A stretch of DNA of 7,745 nt from Austwickia sp040006675 (GTDB lineage: Bacteria > Actinomycetota > Actinomycetes > Actinomycetales > Dermatophilaceae): contig JBDTWM010000129.1 in the NCBI GenBank assembly GCA_040006675.1, positions 1 to 7,745 on the forward strand, given 5' to 3'. Of the stretch, positions 1-7,000 are shown one piece after another. Below the pieces are notes generated by a model. The model saw nothing but the letters and a program-made list of their open reading frames with translations. It was not told the DNA's origin and made no database searches. The position numbers were made by a program, and so were the translations under genes. Each line of letters begins with the position of its first letter. The first letter of the stretch is position 1.

Positions 1-1078
1 CTTCGGCCAGGTGCAGTGACGGCATCCGGAACAGCCAGTCCGAGCGCACCACCTCATACAGTTCCTCGGGGTCGGGAAAGGCCTCCCGATACTGCCGTGG
101 ATCTGGCGCGAAAATCTCGGCGGTCTCACAGGCCTGCGCCTCGGTGATGTGGCCCAGCATTCCGCTCAACGCGGTGAGCAACCGCTGTTCGTCACGGGTG
201 TGTCCGACCATCAGCTCGACCTGGCCGGTCAGTCCCTGCCACGGCGTGGTGGGCAGGACGTCACCGTCGACCACCGGAGCGAACGGGATCAGCGCGTGTG
301 CCGCCCGACCCCAGCGGCCTGCGAACTGGCCCATCTTCGCCGTGAGGGAATCACCAGCGGAGGGCAGGAGCCGGGGATCCACCGTGGGCAGTCCGTCAGG
401 TTCGAGGCCGAGCTCCGCGGCGCACCCGCGGGTGATGTCGGCGGCCAATTCGGGTGTGAAGTACGTGCCCGGCATGCTTTGCGCGATCGCCCGTGAGAAC
501 AGCCCGGCCGCCCGGGGCATCGCCAGCAGCGCCGCCACCGATCCACCACCCGCGGACTGGCCGAAGACGGTGACCCGGTCGGGGTCACCGCCGAAACCGC
601 TGATGTTGCCTTGCACCCACTCCAGCGCCGCGACCTGGTCCAGCAGACCGCGGTTGACCGGCGTTCCTTGCACGTGCCCGAAGCCTTCCAGCCCGACCCG
701 GTAGTTGAAGGTCACCACCACGACACCGCCACGTGCGAGGTTGCCGCCGTCGTACTCGGGCAGGCCGGACATGCCGAACGTGTAGGCGCCGCCCTGAATC
801 CATACCATCACCGGCAACCCGCCGCCCAGATCAGGAGACCAGACATTCACCGTCAGCCAGTCATCGCCTGCTTCACCCAGCCCGTTCATCCCGAACGCCC
901 CGGGCTGCGGAGGCGGCGGCCCGAACCTCGTTGCCTCCCGCACACCGTCCCAGGGCCGCACCGGTTGCGGTGCACCGAACCGCGCGGGCGGCGCCGCGTA
1001 CGGGATGCCGCGAAACACCACCAGATCAGCCTCTGTCCCGCCGCGGACAACGCCTCCGCTCACTTTGACAACAATCAT
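1..1078 (-). CDS. Type-B carboxylesterase (alpha/beta hydrolase), 3' end cut by window edge
   Basis: Predicted serine hydrolase that cleaves carboxylic esters; substrate unknown. The frame is open from an ATG at 1078 to the left edge, giving 359 residues of a family usually near 500. The N-terminus has the family opening (GGVVRGG, then FRGIPYAAPP at about 22-32). The oxyanion region is WIQGGAY at 93-99, with Gln where HGGG-type members have His. FNYRVGLEGFG and NRGLLDQVAALEWV follow. The nucleophile elbow is FGQSAGG with Ser175, and GHTRDE supplies the probable acid Glu297, matching the usual roughly 120-residue spacing. The catalytic His should lie beyond the window. No signal peptide is visible, so it is probably cytoplasmic. 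Start choice: a GGAG lies 11 bases upstream, rather far but usable, and the alternative ATG at 1089 is out of frame and hits a stop after four codons. It follows the SnoaL-like gene on the same strand with a 136-base gap, so it may be co-transcribed. The family call is firm; the substrate cannot be inferred. Confidence 0.93.
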   Translation of the reverse strand, partial: MIVVKVSGGVVRGGTEADLVVFRGIPYAAPPARFGAPQPVRPWDGVREATRFGPPPPQPGAFGMNGLGEAGDDWLTVNVWSPDLGGGLPVMVWIQGGAYTFGMSGLPEYDGGNLARGGVVVVTFNYRVGLEGFGHVQGTPVNRGLLDQVAALEWVQGNISGFGGDPDRVTVFGQSAGGGSVAALLAMPRAAGLFSRAIAQSMPGTYFTPELAADITRGCAAELGLEPDGLPTVDPRLLPSAGDSLTAKMGQFAGRWGRAAHALIPFAPVVDGDVLPTTPWQGLTGQVELMVGHTRDEQRLLTALSGMLGHITEAQACETAEIFAPDPRQYREAFPDPEELYEVVRSDWLFRMPSLHLAE

Positions 1079-1205
1079 CTCGAAATCATCTCCGCCACAG
1101 CATCCGAACCGCCAGCCCTTATCCGCTAACTCGAAACAATCCCACCGGACCGGGAGGACTGCTCGTATGCGCGCGTTGAGCCGTAAACACTTTCAGCGCG
1201 ACCGT

Positions 1206-1223
1206 CCCGGGTGGTCACCCAGG
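1206..1223 (-). other. Hairpin spanning the SnoaL-like gene stop codon
   Basis: In the minus-strand RNA, CCUGGGU (1223-1217) can pair with ACCCGGG (1212-1206) across a GACC loop. This makes seven pairs including one U-G, and the stop codon UGA overlaps the loop. No U-run follows, so it is not a textbook intrinsic terminator. It could be a weak U-less terminator or mRNA-end structure between the SnoaL-like and esterase genes, or chance in GC-rich DNA. Confidence 0.3.
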
Positions 1224-1547
1224 TGGCGATGCCAGCATGCTGAAGGTTTGCGACTGGATCTTGCCGTCTCGGATCACGAGGGTGTCGGTGGCCCATGGGA
1301 TAAAAGGCGCTGCGTGCCAGACGAGGTAGGCGATTTCACCTTCGATGTCCTGGCGTGTGACGGTGAGCGCCGCGATGACGTCGGGTGAACTAAGAAAGTT
1401 CTTGAAGAATCCACGGATGGCCGCCAGACCCTTGAGTGGGCCGTTCTGGGTGAAGAACACCGACTCTTCGGTGTAGTCGCTCATGATGGCCTCGACTCCG
1501 CGTGTGATGGATTGAAGGTGGTGGGTCAAGACGGTGCTGGTGGACAT
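1215..1547 (-). CDS. SnoaL-like / NTF2-fold protein
   Basis: A 110-residue protein with the pattern of the SnoaL/NTF2-like superfamily: an N-terminal helix (about 5-22), DYTEESVFF (24-32), then GPLKGLAAIRGFFKNFL (36-52, the helix after the first strand), and C-terminal strands including ATDTLVIRDGKI (86-97). These small cone-shaped alpha+beta barrels include polyketide cyclases, ketosteroid isomerases, limonene epoxide hydrolases and many uncharacterised ligand-binding proteins. The sequence does not say which activity, if any, applies. Length is normal for a single domain. The start at 1547 is well supported by an AGGAGGT about five bases upstream. No signal peptide or membrane segment is seen, so it is cytoplasmic. 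It lies 242 bases after the secreted-protein gene and 136 before the esterase. A shared small-molecule substrate with the flavin oxidase and esterase is inference only. Confidence 0.88.
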   Translation of the reverse strand: MSTSTVLTHHLQSITRGVEAIMSDYTEESVFFTQNGPLKGLAAIRGFFKNFLSSPDVIAALTVTRQDIEGEIAYLVWHAAPFIPWATDTLVIRDGKIQSQTFSMLASPPG

Positions 1548-1574
1548 TACTGACCTCCTGGATGAACCGAAAAT

Positions 1575-1643
1575 GGGTTGTCCCGTCAGGGTTTGCCCCG
1601 TGGGTCAGAACCTGCCGGGTGGGACGCATTGGGCGCGTGGGAC
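1575..1643. repeat. Short imperfect direct repeats upstream of the SnoaL-like gene
   Basis: Two small repeat pairs occupy the leader of the SnoaL-like gene. GTGGGACG occurs at 1619-1626 and again at 1637-1644, 18 bases apart. GGGTTGTCCCGT (1575-1586) and GGGTTTGCCCCGT (1589-1601) are near-copies in tandem. They lie about 30-95 bases upstream of the start codon, where an activator or repressor could bind. No convincing -10/-35 pair is visible. In GC-rich DNA, repeats this short may be chance. Confidence 0.3.
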
Positions 1644-1758
1644 GAGCCGAGGACCGCGACCGTAGAAGGAGTAGCCGTGCAGGTGCACTTGATGCTCACG
1701 TGTCTCGCATGGGTCGAGCTGCCCGAAGCCTTGGTGCCGGCCGCGTTGGTCCACGACG

Positions 1759-1774
1759 CGCCCCCACGGAGGCG
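1759..1774 (-). terminator. Possible U-less hairpin terminator after the secreted-protein gene
   Basis: In minus-strand RNA, CGCCUC (1774-1769) pairs with GGGGCG (1764-1759) around a CGUG loop: six pairs, one of them U-G. It starts 15 bases after the stop codon at 1790-1792. No U-tract follows, so it would only fit the U-poor hairpin class proposed for actinobacteria. The rest of the gap to 1548 contains no gene I can support. Confidence 0.3.
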
Positions 1775-1789
1775 GTGCGGTTCGAATGG

Positions 1790-2353
1790 TCAGGGCAGGA
1801 AGGTGTGCGCGGAGTTCATCATTTGGACTCCTGCTGCTCCGTCGCCGTCGAAGCCGGTGACGGGGCTGTTGGCACCCAGGCAGGCGTCGTCGGCTTTCTC
1901 GTCGGCGAACCAGAAGCCCATGGCGTTGAGGTCAATGCGTTGGTGGGTGGTGTTGTTGAAGGCGAACGCTTCTTCGGCGATGAGATTGAACTGCGCCCAA
2001 CCGTCTCCGTGGGAGTTGGTGTTGAAGTCCCCGTAGTACTCGGCGGCTCCAAACGGTGCCGCGGCCTGCTGTAGGAAGAACGCGGTGAACTGGGTATTCG
2101 GCTGAAGTCCGTGGGCGTCGATCCGGACGGTGTCGAAGCCCCGTTTCGCGGTCGTGAGGTCGACGGTCACTTTTGCTCGGGCGTGTGGGAAGCACGATGC
2201 CAGCTTGGGCGACGACGTCTGCATGTTCACGTACGCGTGGCGATCCGGCGTGCGTGCGGTCGTTCCGCCGTCGGCGTGAGCGGGAGCAGCGAGTACGGCA
2301 AGTGAGGTCGCGCCGATGAGCGCAACGGCGGCAATCATTCGTTGGTGTTTCAT
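1790..2353 (-). CDS. Secreted protein of unknown function
   Basis: A 187-residue protein with a clear Sec-type signal peptide: positive n-region (MKHQRM), hydrophobic core at about 7-23, and a signal peptidase I site AHA|D after residue 27. The mature part has just two cysteines, Cys54 and Cys158, which could form a disulfide after export. It is probably beta-rich: GFDTVRIDAHGLQPNTQFTA (72-91) resembles the strand-turn-strand of 'GL.PNT.F' secreted proteins. EYYGDFNTNSHGDGWAQFN (105-123) and the C-terminal TGFDGDGAAGVQMMN (166-180) resemble, from memory, an uncharacterised actinobacterial secreted family with a similar 'G-D-..-T-.-SHG' and 'F-G-..-AGIQ' layout. No catalytic motif is recognised. 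The start at 2353 is chosen because the signal peptide begins there and GAAAGG lies about seven bases upstream. The frame stays open to 2557, but that extension is compositionally unlike protein and would bury the signal sequence. It is 234 bases after the oxidase gene, so it likely has its own promoter. Confidence 0.85.
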   Translation of the reverse strand: MKHQRMIAAVALIGATSLAVLAAPAHADGGTTARTPDRHAYVNMQTSSPKLASCFPHARAKVTVDLTTAKRGFDTVRIDAHGLQPNTQFTAFFLQQAAAPFGAAEYYGDFNTNSHGDGWAQFNLIAEEAFAFNNTTHQRIDLNAMGFWFADEKADDACLGANSPVTGFDGDGAAGVQMMNSAHTFLP

Positions 2354-2371
2354 GGGATTACCTTTCGAGGT

Positions 2372-2450
2372 GCGACGATGTCGCGGTGGGTTGGGGCTCG
2401 ATTGAGCCTGCCAGGATGAAACAGCGCTCGGTGTGGGCATCGGAGCCCAC
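2372..2450 (-). promoter_or_regulatory. Leader of the secreted-protein gene with three small inverted repeats
   Basis: Three inverted repeats lie in the first 100 bases upstream of the start codon at 2353. These are GCGAC/GTCGC around three bases (2372-2384, just before the ribosome binding site), GGCTC/GAGCC around four (2395-2408), and GTGGGC/GCCCAC around six (2433-2450, the strongest). They could be operator sites or mRNA stem-loops; the last could also act as a U-less terminator for the oxidase transcript. No clear -10/-35 pair is recognised, so the promoter itself is not placed. Confidence 0.35.
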
Positions 2451-2552
2451 GAAGCCGGTCGTAGGAATGGGCGCATCGGTTTAGACGACAGCGTTGCCAG
2501 CGGTGGTACCTGCAGAACTGTTGATCGTTCCATGGAAACCGAATTGGCCATG

Positions 2553-2566
2553 GTCACAGCTGTGAC
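2553..2566. promoter_or_regulatory. Perfect 14-base palindrome GTCACAGCTGTGAC
   Basis: An exact dyad with seven-base arms and no spacer, 22 bases past the oxidase stop and about 200 bases upstream of the secreted-protein start. A second, 10-base palindrome (TTCCATGGAA, 2528-2537) lies beside it. The shape suits a dimeric repressor or activator site. As RNA it could fold as GUCAC/GUGAC with an AGCU loop and serve as a weak terminator, though no U-run follows. The bound protein, if any, is unknown. Confidence 0.4.
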
Positions 2567-2587
2567 GAGGGGCCTGCCTGTTTTGGT

Positions 2588-4006
2588 TTATACGGTGGGG
2601 ATGATGTTCTGGTTGAGCCGGAACAGGTTGGTCGGGTCGTAGCGGTTTTTCAGTTGCACCAGGCGCCGGTAGGTGTCGGGGGGGTAGGACGCCGGGACCA
2701 GGTGTGGGTCGGCGTCGCCGGTGAAGTTCACGTAGGTGCTGGCGTCGGGTCCCAGCGCAGTGGTGACTCCGCGGGCCCAATCGATGACCTGCTCGAAACC
2801 GTCGGCGTCCGGGGTGCGGGCGATGACGTTGACGATGAACTCCTGCTCGCGCAGGGCGTAGGCGGTGTCCTGCGGCAGCACCCGGCTCACGGCGCCACCG
2901 AGGTGTTGCAGGTGCATCTCGGTCAACGGGTTGGGCAGTGTCGCGAACGACTCGGCTAGCACGCTCAGAGCCCGGTCGTCGAGTGCGGGCAGGAACGCGG
3001 AGCGGAAGTAGTTGTGGATGCCGCGCGGGTAGAGCGGGTCGAGGGCCTGCTGCCATCCCGCGTACGGGTTGGCGGCGAACACATCAGAGATCACGGTGCC
3101 CAGGCTGCGGAAGGGTGCGGTGGCGCTCTCACCGGCGTCCAGGTCGCCGGACCAGCAGCCGAGGACGGCGATGATCGGGGTGCCGTGCACCGACTCGGGC
3201 AGGAACGGCACCGGCGGGGCGGTGGTCAGGTTGACCGCCGTCGTCAGCTCGTCGGGAGCCACCGCGCAGGCCGCCCGGTACCCGGCCAGCACCTGATCGA
3301 CCTCCTGGGCCGGGTAGAAGACCAGACCAGAGAGCACCGTCGGGCCGACCTGATGGAGCTGGTACTCGAAGGAGGTCACCACCCCGAAGTTGCCGCCTCC
3401 GCCGCGCAGACCCCAGAACAGCTCGGCGTTCTGCCCGGTGCTGGCGTGCACGAACTGGCCGTCAGCGGTGACCACGTCGGCTCCGATGAGGTTGTCGCAG
3501 GCTAGTCCGTGTTTGCGCATGAGCCAGCCGATGCCGCCGCCGGTGGTGAACCCGGCGATGCCGGTCGAGGACACCAGGCCCCCGGTCACCGCGAGCCCGA
3601 ACTGTTGGGTCTCCGCGTCGAGGTCCTTCCACGTGCAACCGGCCTGCGCCCTCACCGTGCGGCGAGCAGGGTCGACCTGGATCCCCGTCATCGGCGACAG
3701 GTCGCACAGGATGCCGCCGTCGAGGGTGGAGAACCCGGGGATGGAATGACCCCCGCCGCGTACCGCGATGGGCACCCCCTCGCTGCGGGCGAGGTCGACC
3801 GTGCGCATCACGTCGGCCACACCCGCGCACTGGGCAATCACCGCCGGATGCCGGTCGTGCGCCCCGTTCCAGATGCGCCGGGCCTGGTCGTAGCCGGCGT
3901 CACCCGGAAAGACCGCAGTTCCCCGCAGTCCGACAGCGAACTCCGCCAGGGTGGGGCTCCCGATCGGGCTGGTCGTCGTCTGGGTTGCGGGCTGTGCCGT
4001 GGTCAT
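2588..4006 (-). CDS. FAD-linked oxidoreductase, berberine-bridge / 6-hydroxynicotine-oxidase type
   Basis: A 472-residue flavoprotein oxidase, full length for the family. The FAD-binding PCMH domain covers about 45-220, with RGGGHSIPG (83-91) carrying His87, the expected 8-alpha-histidyl FAD attachment residue. It also has AGCTWKDLD (122-130), TGIAGFTTGGGIGWL (148-162), GLACDNLIGADVVTADG (167-183) and LFWGLRGGGGNFGVVTSFEY (197-216). The C-terminus has the BBE-domain signature NRYDPTNLFRLNQNI near 456-470. The bicovalent members have a Cys in a GxCPxVGxGGH segment; the matching segment here (GGLVSSTGIAG) has none, so attachment through His alone is expected. Cys170 is in a different place. There is no signal peptide, so it is cytosolic. 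It probably oxidises an alcohol, amine or phenolic metabolite with O2; substrate unknown. The start at 4006 has AGGAGG five bases upstream. It follows the SARP regulator by 62 bases, and that gap looks like a SARP-controlled promoter. Confidence 0.94.
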   Translation of the reverse strand: MTTAQPATQTTTSPIGSPTLAEFAVGLRGTAVFPGDAGYDQARRIWNGAHDRHPAVIAQCAGVADVMRTVDLARSEGVPIAVRGGGHSIPGFSTLDGGILCDLSPMTGIQVDPARRTVRAQAGCTWKDLDAETQQFGLAVTGGLVSSTGIAGFTTGGGIGWLMRKHGLACDNLIGADVVTADGQFVHASTGQNAELFWGLRGGGGNFGVVTSFEYQLHQVGPTVLSGLVFYPAQEVDQVLAGYRAACAVAPDELTTAVNLTTAPPVPFLPESVHGTPIIAVLGCWSGDLDAGESATAPFRSLGTVISDVFAANPYAGWQQALDPLYPRGIHNYFRSAFLPALDDRALSVLAESFATLPNPLTEMHLQHLGGAVSRVLPQDTAYALREQEFIVNVIARTPDADGFEQVIDWARGVTTALGPDASTYVNFTGDADPHLVPASYPPDTYRRLVQLKNRYDPTNLFRLNQNIIPTV

Positions 4007-4040
4007 GGCTTCCTCCTGGCTGGCTTCATCTGTGGAATCG

Positions 4041-4094
4041 ACGCTAGATAGCGCGACTCAACGAGGACTCAAAGCGATCTCAATCGACCTCGAC
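4041..4094 (-). promoter_or_regulatory. Candidate SARP-activated promoter: 11-base-phased heptamer repeats plus -10
   Basis: Read on the minus strand, heptamers TTGAGAT (4083-4077), TTGAGTC (4072-4066) and TTGAGTC (4061-4055) start exactly 11 bases apart, each followed by a four-base spacer. One more 11-base step upstream is GTCGAGG (4094-4088), containing TCGAG. The last heptamer ends eight bases before TAGCGT (4046-4041), a TANNNT -10 hexamer; TATCTA (4050-4045) is an alternative. Known SARP targets have heptameric direct repeats with an 11-base period placed 8 bases upstream of the -10, with no normal -35, and this site matches that layout. Transcription would begin near 4034, leaving a leader of about 28 bases before the oxidase ATG. 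The repeats overlap the last codons and stop of the regulator gene. That the adjacent regulator binds here is inference. Confidence 0.7.
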
Positions 4095-7000
4095 GTGGAG
4101 TGCCCACCGTCGTCTCAACCCTGCGGCGTGCGCGAAGTGCCGCGAGCCGACCACCGGCGATTACAGACGGGGTGCGGTCGAAAACAGCTGCAGCCAAGGC
4201 CGACTCACGGTCTGCTCGCCGTTCGTCAGCCAGGTCCAAGGAGAGCTCTGCCATCGCCAACCGCAGCCAACCCGCAAACCGTGGCCACGGGGCAAACCTT
4301 TCCGCGGCCCCGCGATACATCTCCCGTGCCGCCCGGGTCTCACCGGCCAGCAGTTCGATAGCACCCAGCACCGTCAAGGTTGCGCCGATTCCCACCTGGT
4401 CCCCGGCAGCCTCGAATCCGGCCAGCGATCCTCGAACGCTGCCCAACCCCCCGTCGATGTCACCCGCCATGGCCTGCAGGAAGGCGAGGTGGATCTGTGT
4501 CAGCAACTCCCCCCGACGGTCACCGACGGCAACCCGAATCTCGTGCGCCAAAGACAAAGCCCGATCGGCCTCCTCGAAGTCACCGATGTCACGGTGGATG
4601 CAGCCGACCTGGTGGAGTGCTTGTGCCCTGGCCAGGTCGTCGCCGAGATCGGCGAACAACTCGACGGCTTCATTAACGGGAGAGATCGCTGACTGCGGGT
4701 CCCCCATGAGCCGGTGCGCGTATCCGTAGGCGGACAGCACCAGCCCGGTGCCCTGTACGACCCCCAACCGCCGGCCGAGCAGCATGGTCTCCTCCATGCA
4801 GGGAACCAAGCGACCGGCCACGGGAACGAGCTGTATGCAGGGCGTGATCGCGGGCAGGAAGGGACTCACGCCGGCATCCACCCGGGCCAACTCGCTCAAG
4901 CAGAAGTCGAGGTGTGTCACAGCGAGCGCCCCGTCTTCACGGAACAACGCGCTCTGGGCGAGCAGCCAGCCACCTGCAGCCGCGTGGTCCGGCCGGCCCC
5001 GTGCGAGGCCCTGCGTTCGTACTGCGGCGGCCATCGCCTCGGCTTCGTCCAAATCATGAGCGCCCCAGGCCAGGGTGGCCTCAACGATCTGGGCCACCAC
5101 CACCTCATCGGGCTCACCGATCTGCCGCACGATCGCCATCGCCTCTGCGCCCAGCTTCCGGTGCCGGTCGCTGCGGCCCTGCCGGCCGTCCAGCCCGGTG
5201 AGGCCGATCAGGGCGGCCGCGCGGGGACGAGTCGGCTCGGGCGCCAGGGCCAACGCTCGCTCAAGCCACCGCGCGCCTTCCACGGCGTGGCCGCGCACGA
5301 ACCAGAAGCGCCACAGGCTCGCGGCCAGGCGCAGGGCGGTCTTGGGGTCGTGGGCGCAGGCCCAGCTCAGCGCGGCGCGCAGATTGTCATGCTCCCCGTC
5401 CAGCAGCCTCGGTTCCTCGATCACCACACCCGTAGCCCGTTCGAGATTGTGGGCGACGGCGACGTCGAGGAAGTACGCGCCGTGGGCGGCAGCGAACTGC
5501 TCTGCCTCTACTGCGTGCCCGAGCTTTTCGTGAGCGAACTGACGCACCGTCTCCAGCACCCGGTAGCGGGTCGAGGTGGCGGTTCTCACGGGTACCACGA
5601 GCGACTGGTCGACCAACCGGGCCAGCAACCCGAACACCCTCGCCCGCTCCAAAGGAGGGGCGCCGCACACCGCCTCCACCGCCTCCAGGGTGAAACTGCC
5701 CGAGAACACCGAGAGCCGGCGCAGCAGAACCTGTTCAGGCTCGACGAGCAGGTCGTGGCTCCACTCGAGGGTGCCCCGCAGCGTCTGACGTCGAGTGATC
5801 GAGGTGTATTCCCCCCCGAGCAGGGTCAGGGCGTCACCCAAGCGATCAACGATCTCCGCAGGCTCGAGAACGGCGGCCTTGGCTGCCGCCAACTCCAGGG
5901 CCAGCGGCATCCCGTCGAGTCGCCGACACAACTCAACCACCCCGAGCGCATTCTCGGCGTCGAGCACGAAGCCGGGCCGAACCTGGACAGCCCGCTCGAC
6001 GAACAGCAAGACGCTGGGCAGGCGCGCCAGCTGGCTCAAGTCAGCCGTGCTGCTCCAGTCCGATGCCGGGAGGGTCAACGAGGGGACGCGAAGCGTGTAC
6101 TCCCCCTGGGCGTGCAGCGGCTCTCGGCTGGTGGCCAGCACGACGACGCCCGGGCACGCAGCGAGCACCGCGCCGACGAGCCGGGCACAGGCGGCGAGCA
6201 GGTGTTCACAGTTGTCCAGCACCATCAGTAACCGTCGATGGCGGAGCTGGTCGACGAGGGACTGGGCCCGGTCCGGCGCGAAATCGGAGTCCAACCCGAG
6301 CGCCTCGGCCACCGCGTCAGCCACCTGCGCAGACTCACTCACAACCGTCAGGTCGACGAACCACGCCCCATCGGGATAGTCCGAACGCAGTCGCTGCGCC
6401 GCGGCCACGGCCAGCCGTGTCTTGCCGCTTCCCCCGGCTCCGGTGAGGGTGAGCAGCCGGGCCGAAGCGGTCAGCCGCTCGACGTCGGCAAGCTCACGCT
6501 CGCGCCCCACGAAACTGCTCAAAGGCGTCGGGAGACGACCGATGTCTGCGTGGGTCGTCGACCCGACGCCAACCCGGTTTCGCTCCCCTACCGGTGCGCC
6601 GGTCAACACCTCTCGGAACAGGGTCGCCGTCTGAGTGTCCGGGTCGGTCCCAAACACCTCCAGAAGGTCATCGACCAGCCGCTCGTAGCGCGCCAACGCC
6701 TCGGACCGCCGCCCCATCCCGGCCAGCACCACCATCAGGGAGCGCACGGCCCCCTCGTGGACCGGATCGCAGTCCAGCACCCGAGTCAGGATGAACACCG
6801 CCTCCTCGGGAGCACTGCGCGCCAAAGTCGTCGCCAACTTCACCGAAACCTCCCGGTAGGTGGCGCGCAGTTCGTCGCGGCGCGTCGCCAACCACTGAGC
6901 GTCCGGCAGATCAGGCAGCAGATCCCCGAGGTAGAGATCCGCCGCAGCACGCAGCTTCGCCACACCGCCGGTTGTCAGGGCCTCTCTCGCGGACAGCTCG

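Noticed and set aside
1610..1700. Minus-strand reading HLHGYSF resembling a multicopper-oxidase copper site
   Set aside because: The frame has no other copper motif, no related sequence on either side and stops shortly after. A single HxHG match in GC-rich DNA is not support for a laccase remnant.
1676..2036. Plus-strand GTG frame with a good AAGGAG five bases upstream
   Set aside because: Most of it lies antisense to the secreted-protein gene, and the first 38 or so codons show no recognisable motif. The ribosome-binding-like sequence is probably chance.
2354..2557. N-terminal extension of the secreted-protein frame to 2557
   Set aside because: It would put about 68 low-information residues before an obvious signal peptide, and the ATG at 2353 has its own ribosome binding site.
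3462..4051. Plus- and minus-strand alternative frames over the oxidase gene 5' end
   Set aside because: They overlap the well-supported PCMH-domain coding sequence and show only Arg/Pro/Gly-rich shadow composition.
4714..6231. 505-codon plus-strand open frame inside the regulator gene
   Set aside because: It is antisense to the ATPase-TPR coding region, has no domain pattern and is rich in Gln, Arg, His and Pro as expected of a GC-rich shadow frame. The minus-strand frame has Walker motifs and is clearly the gene.
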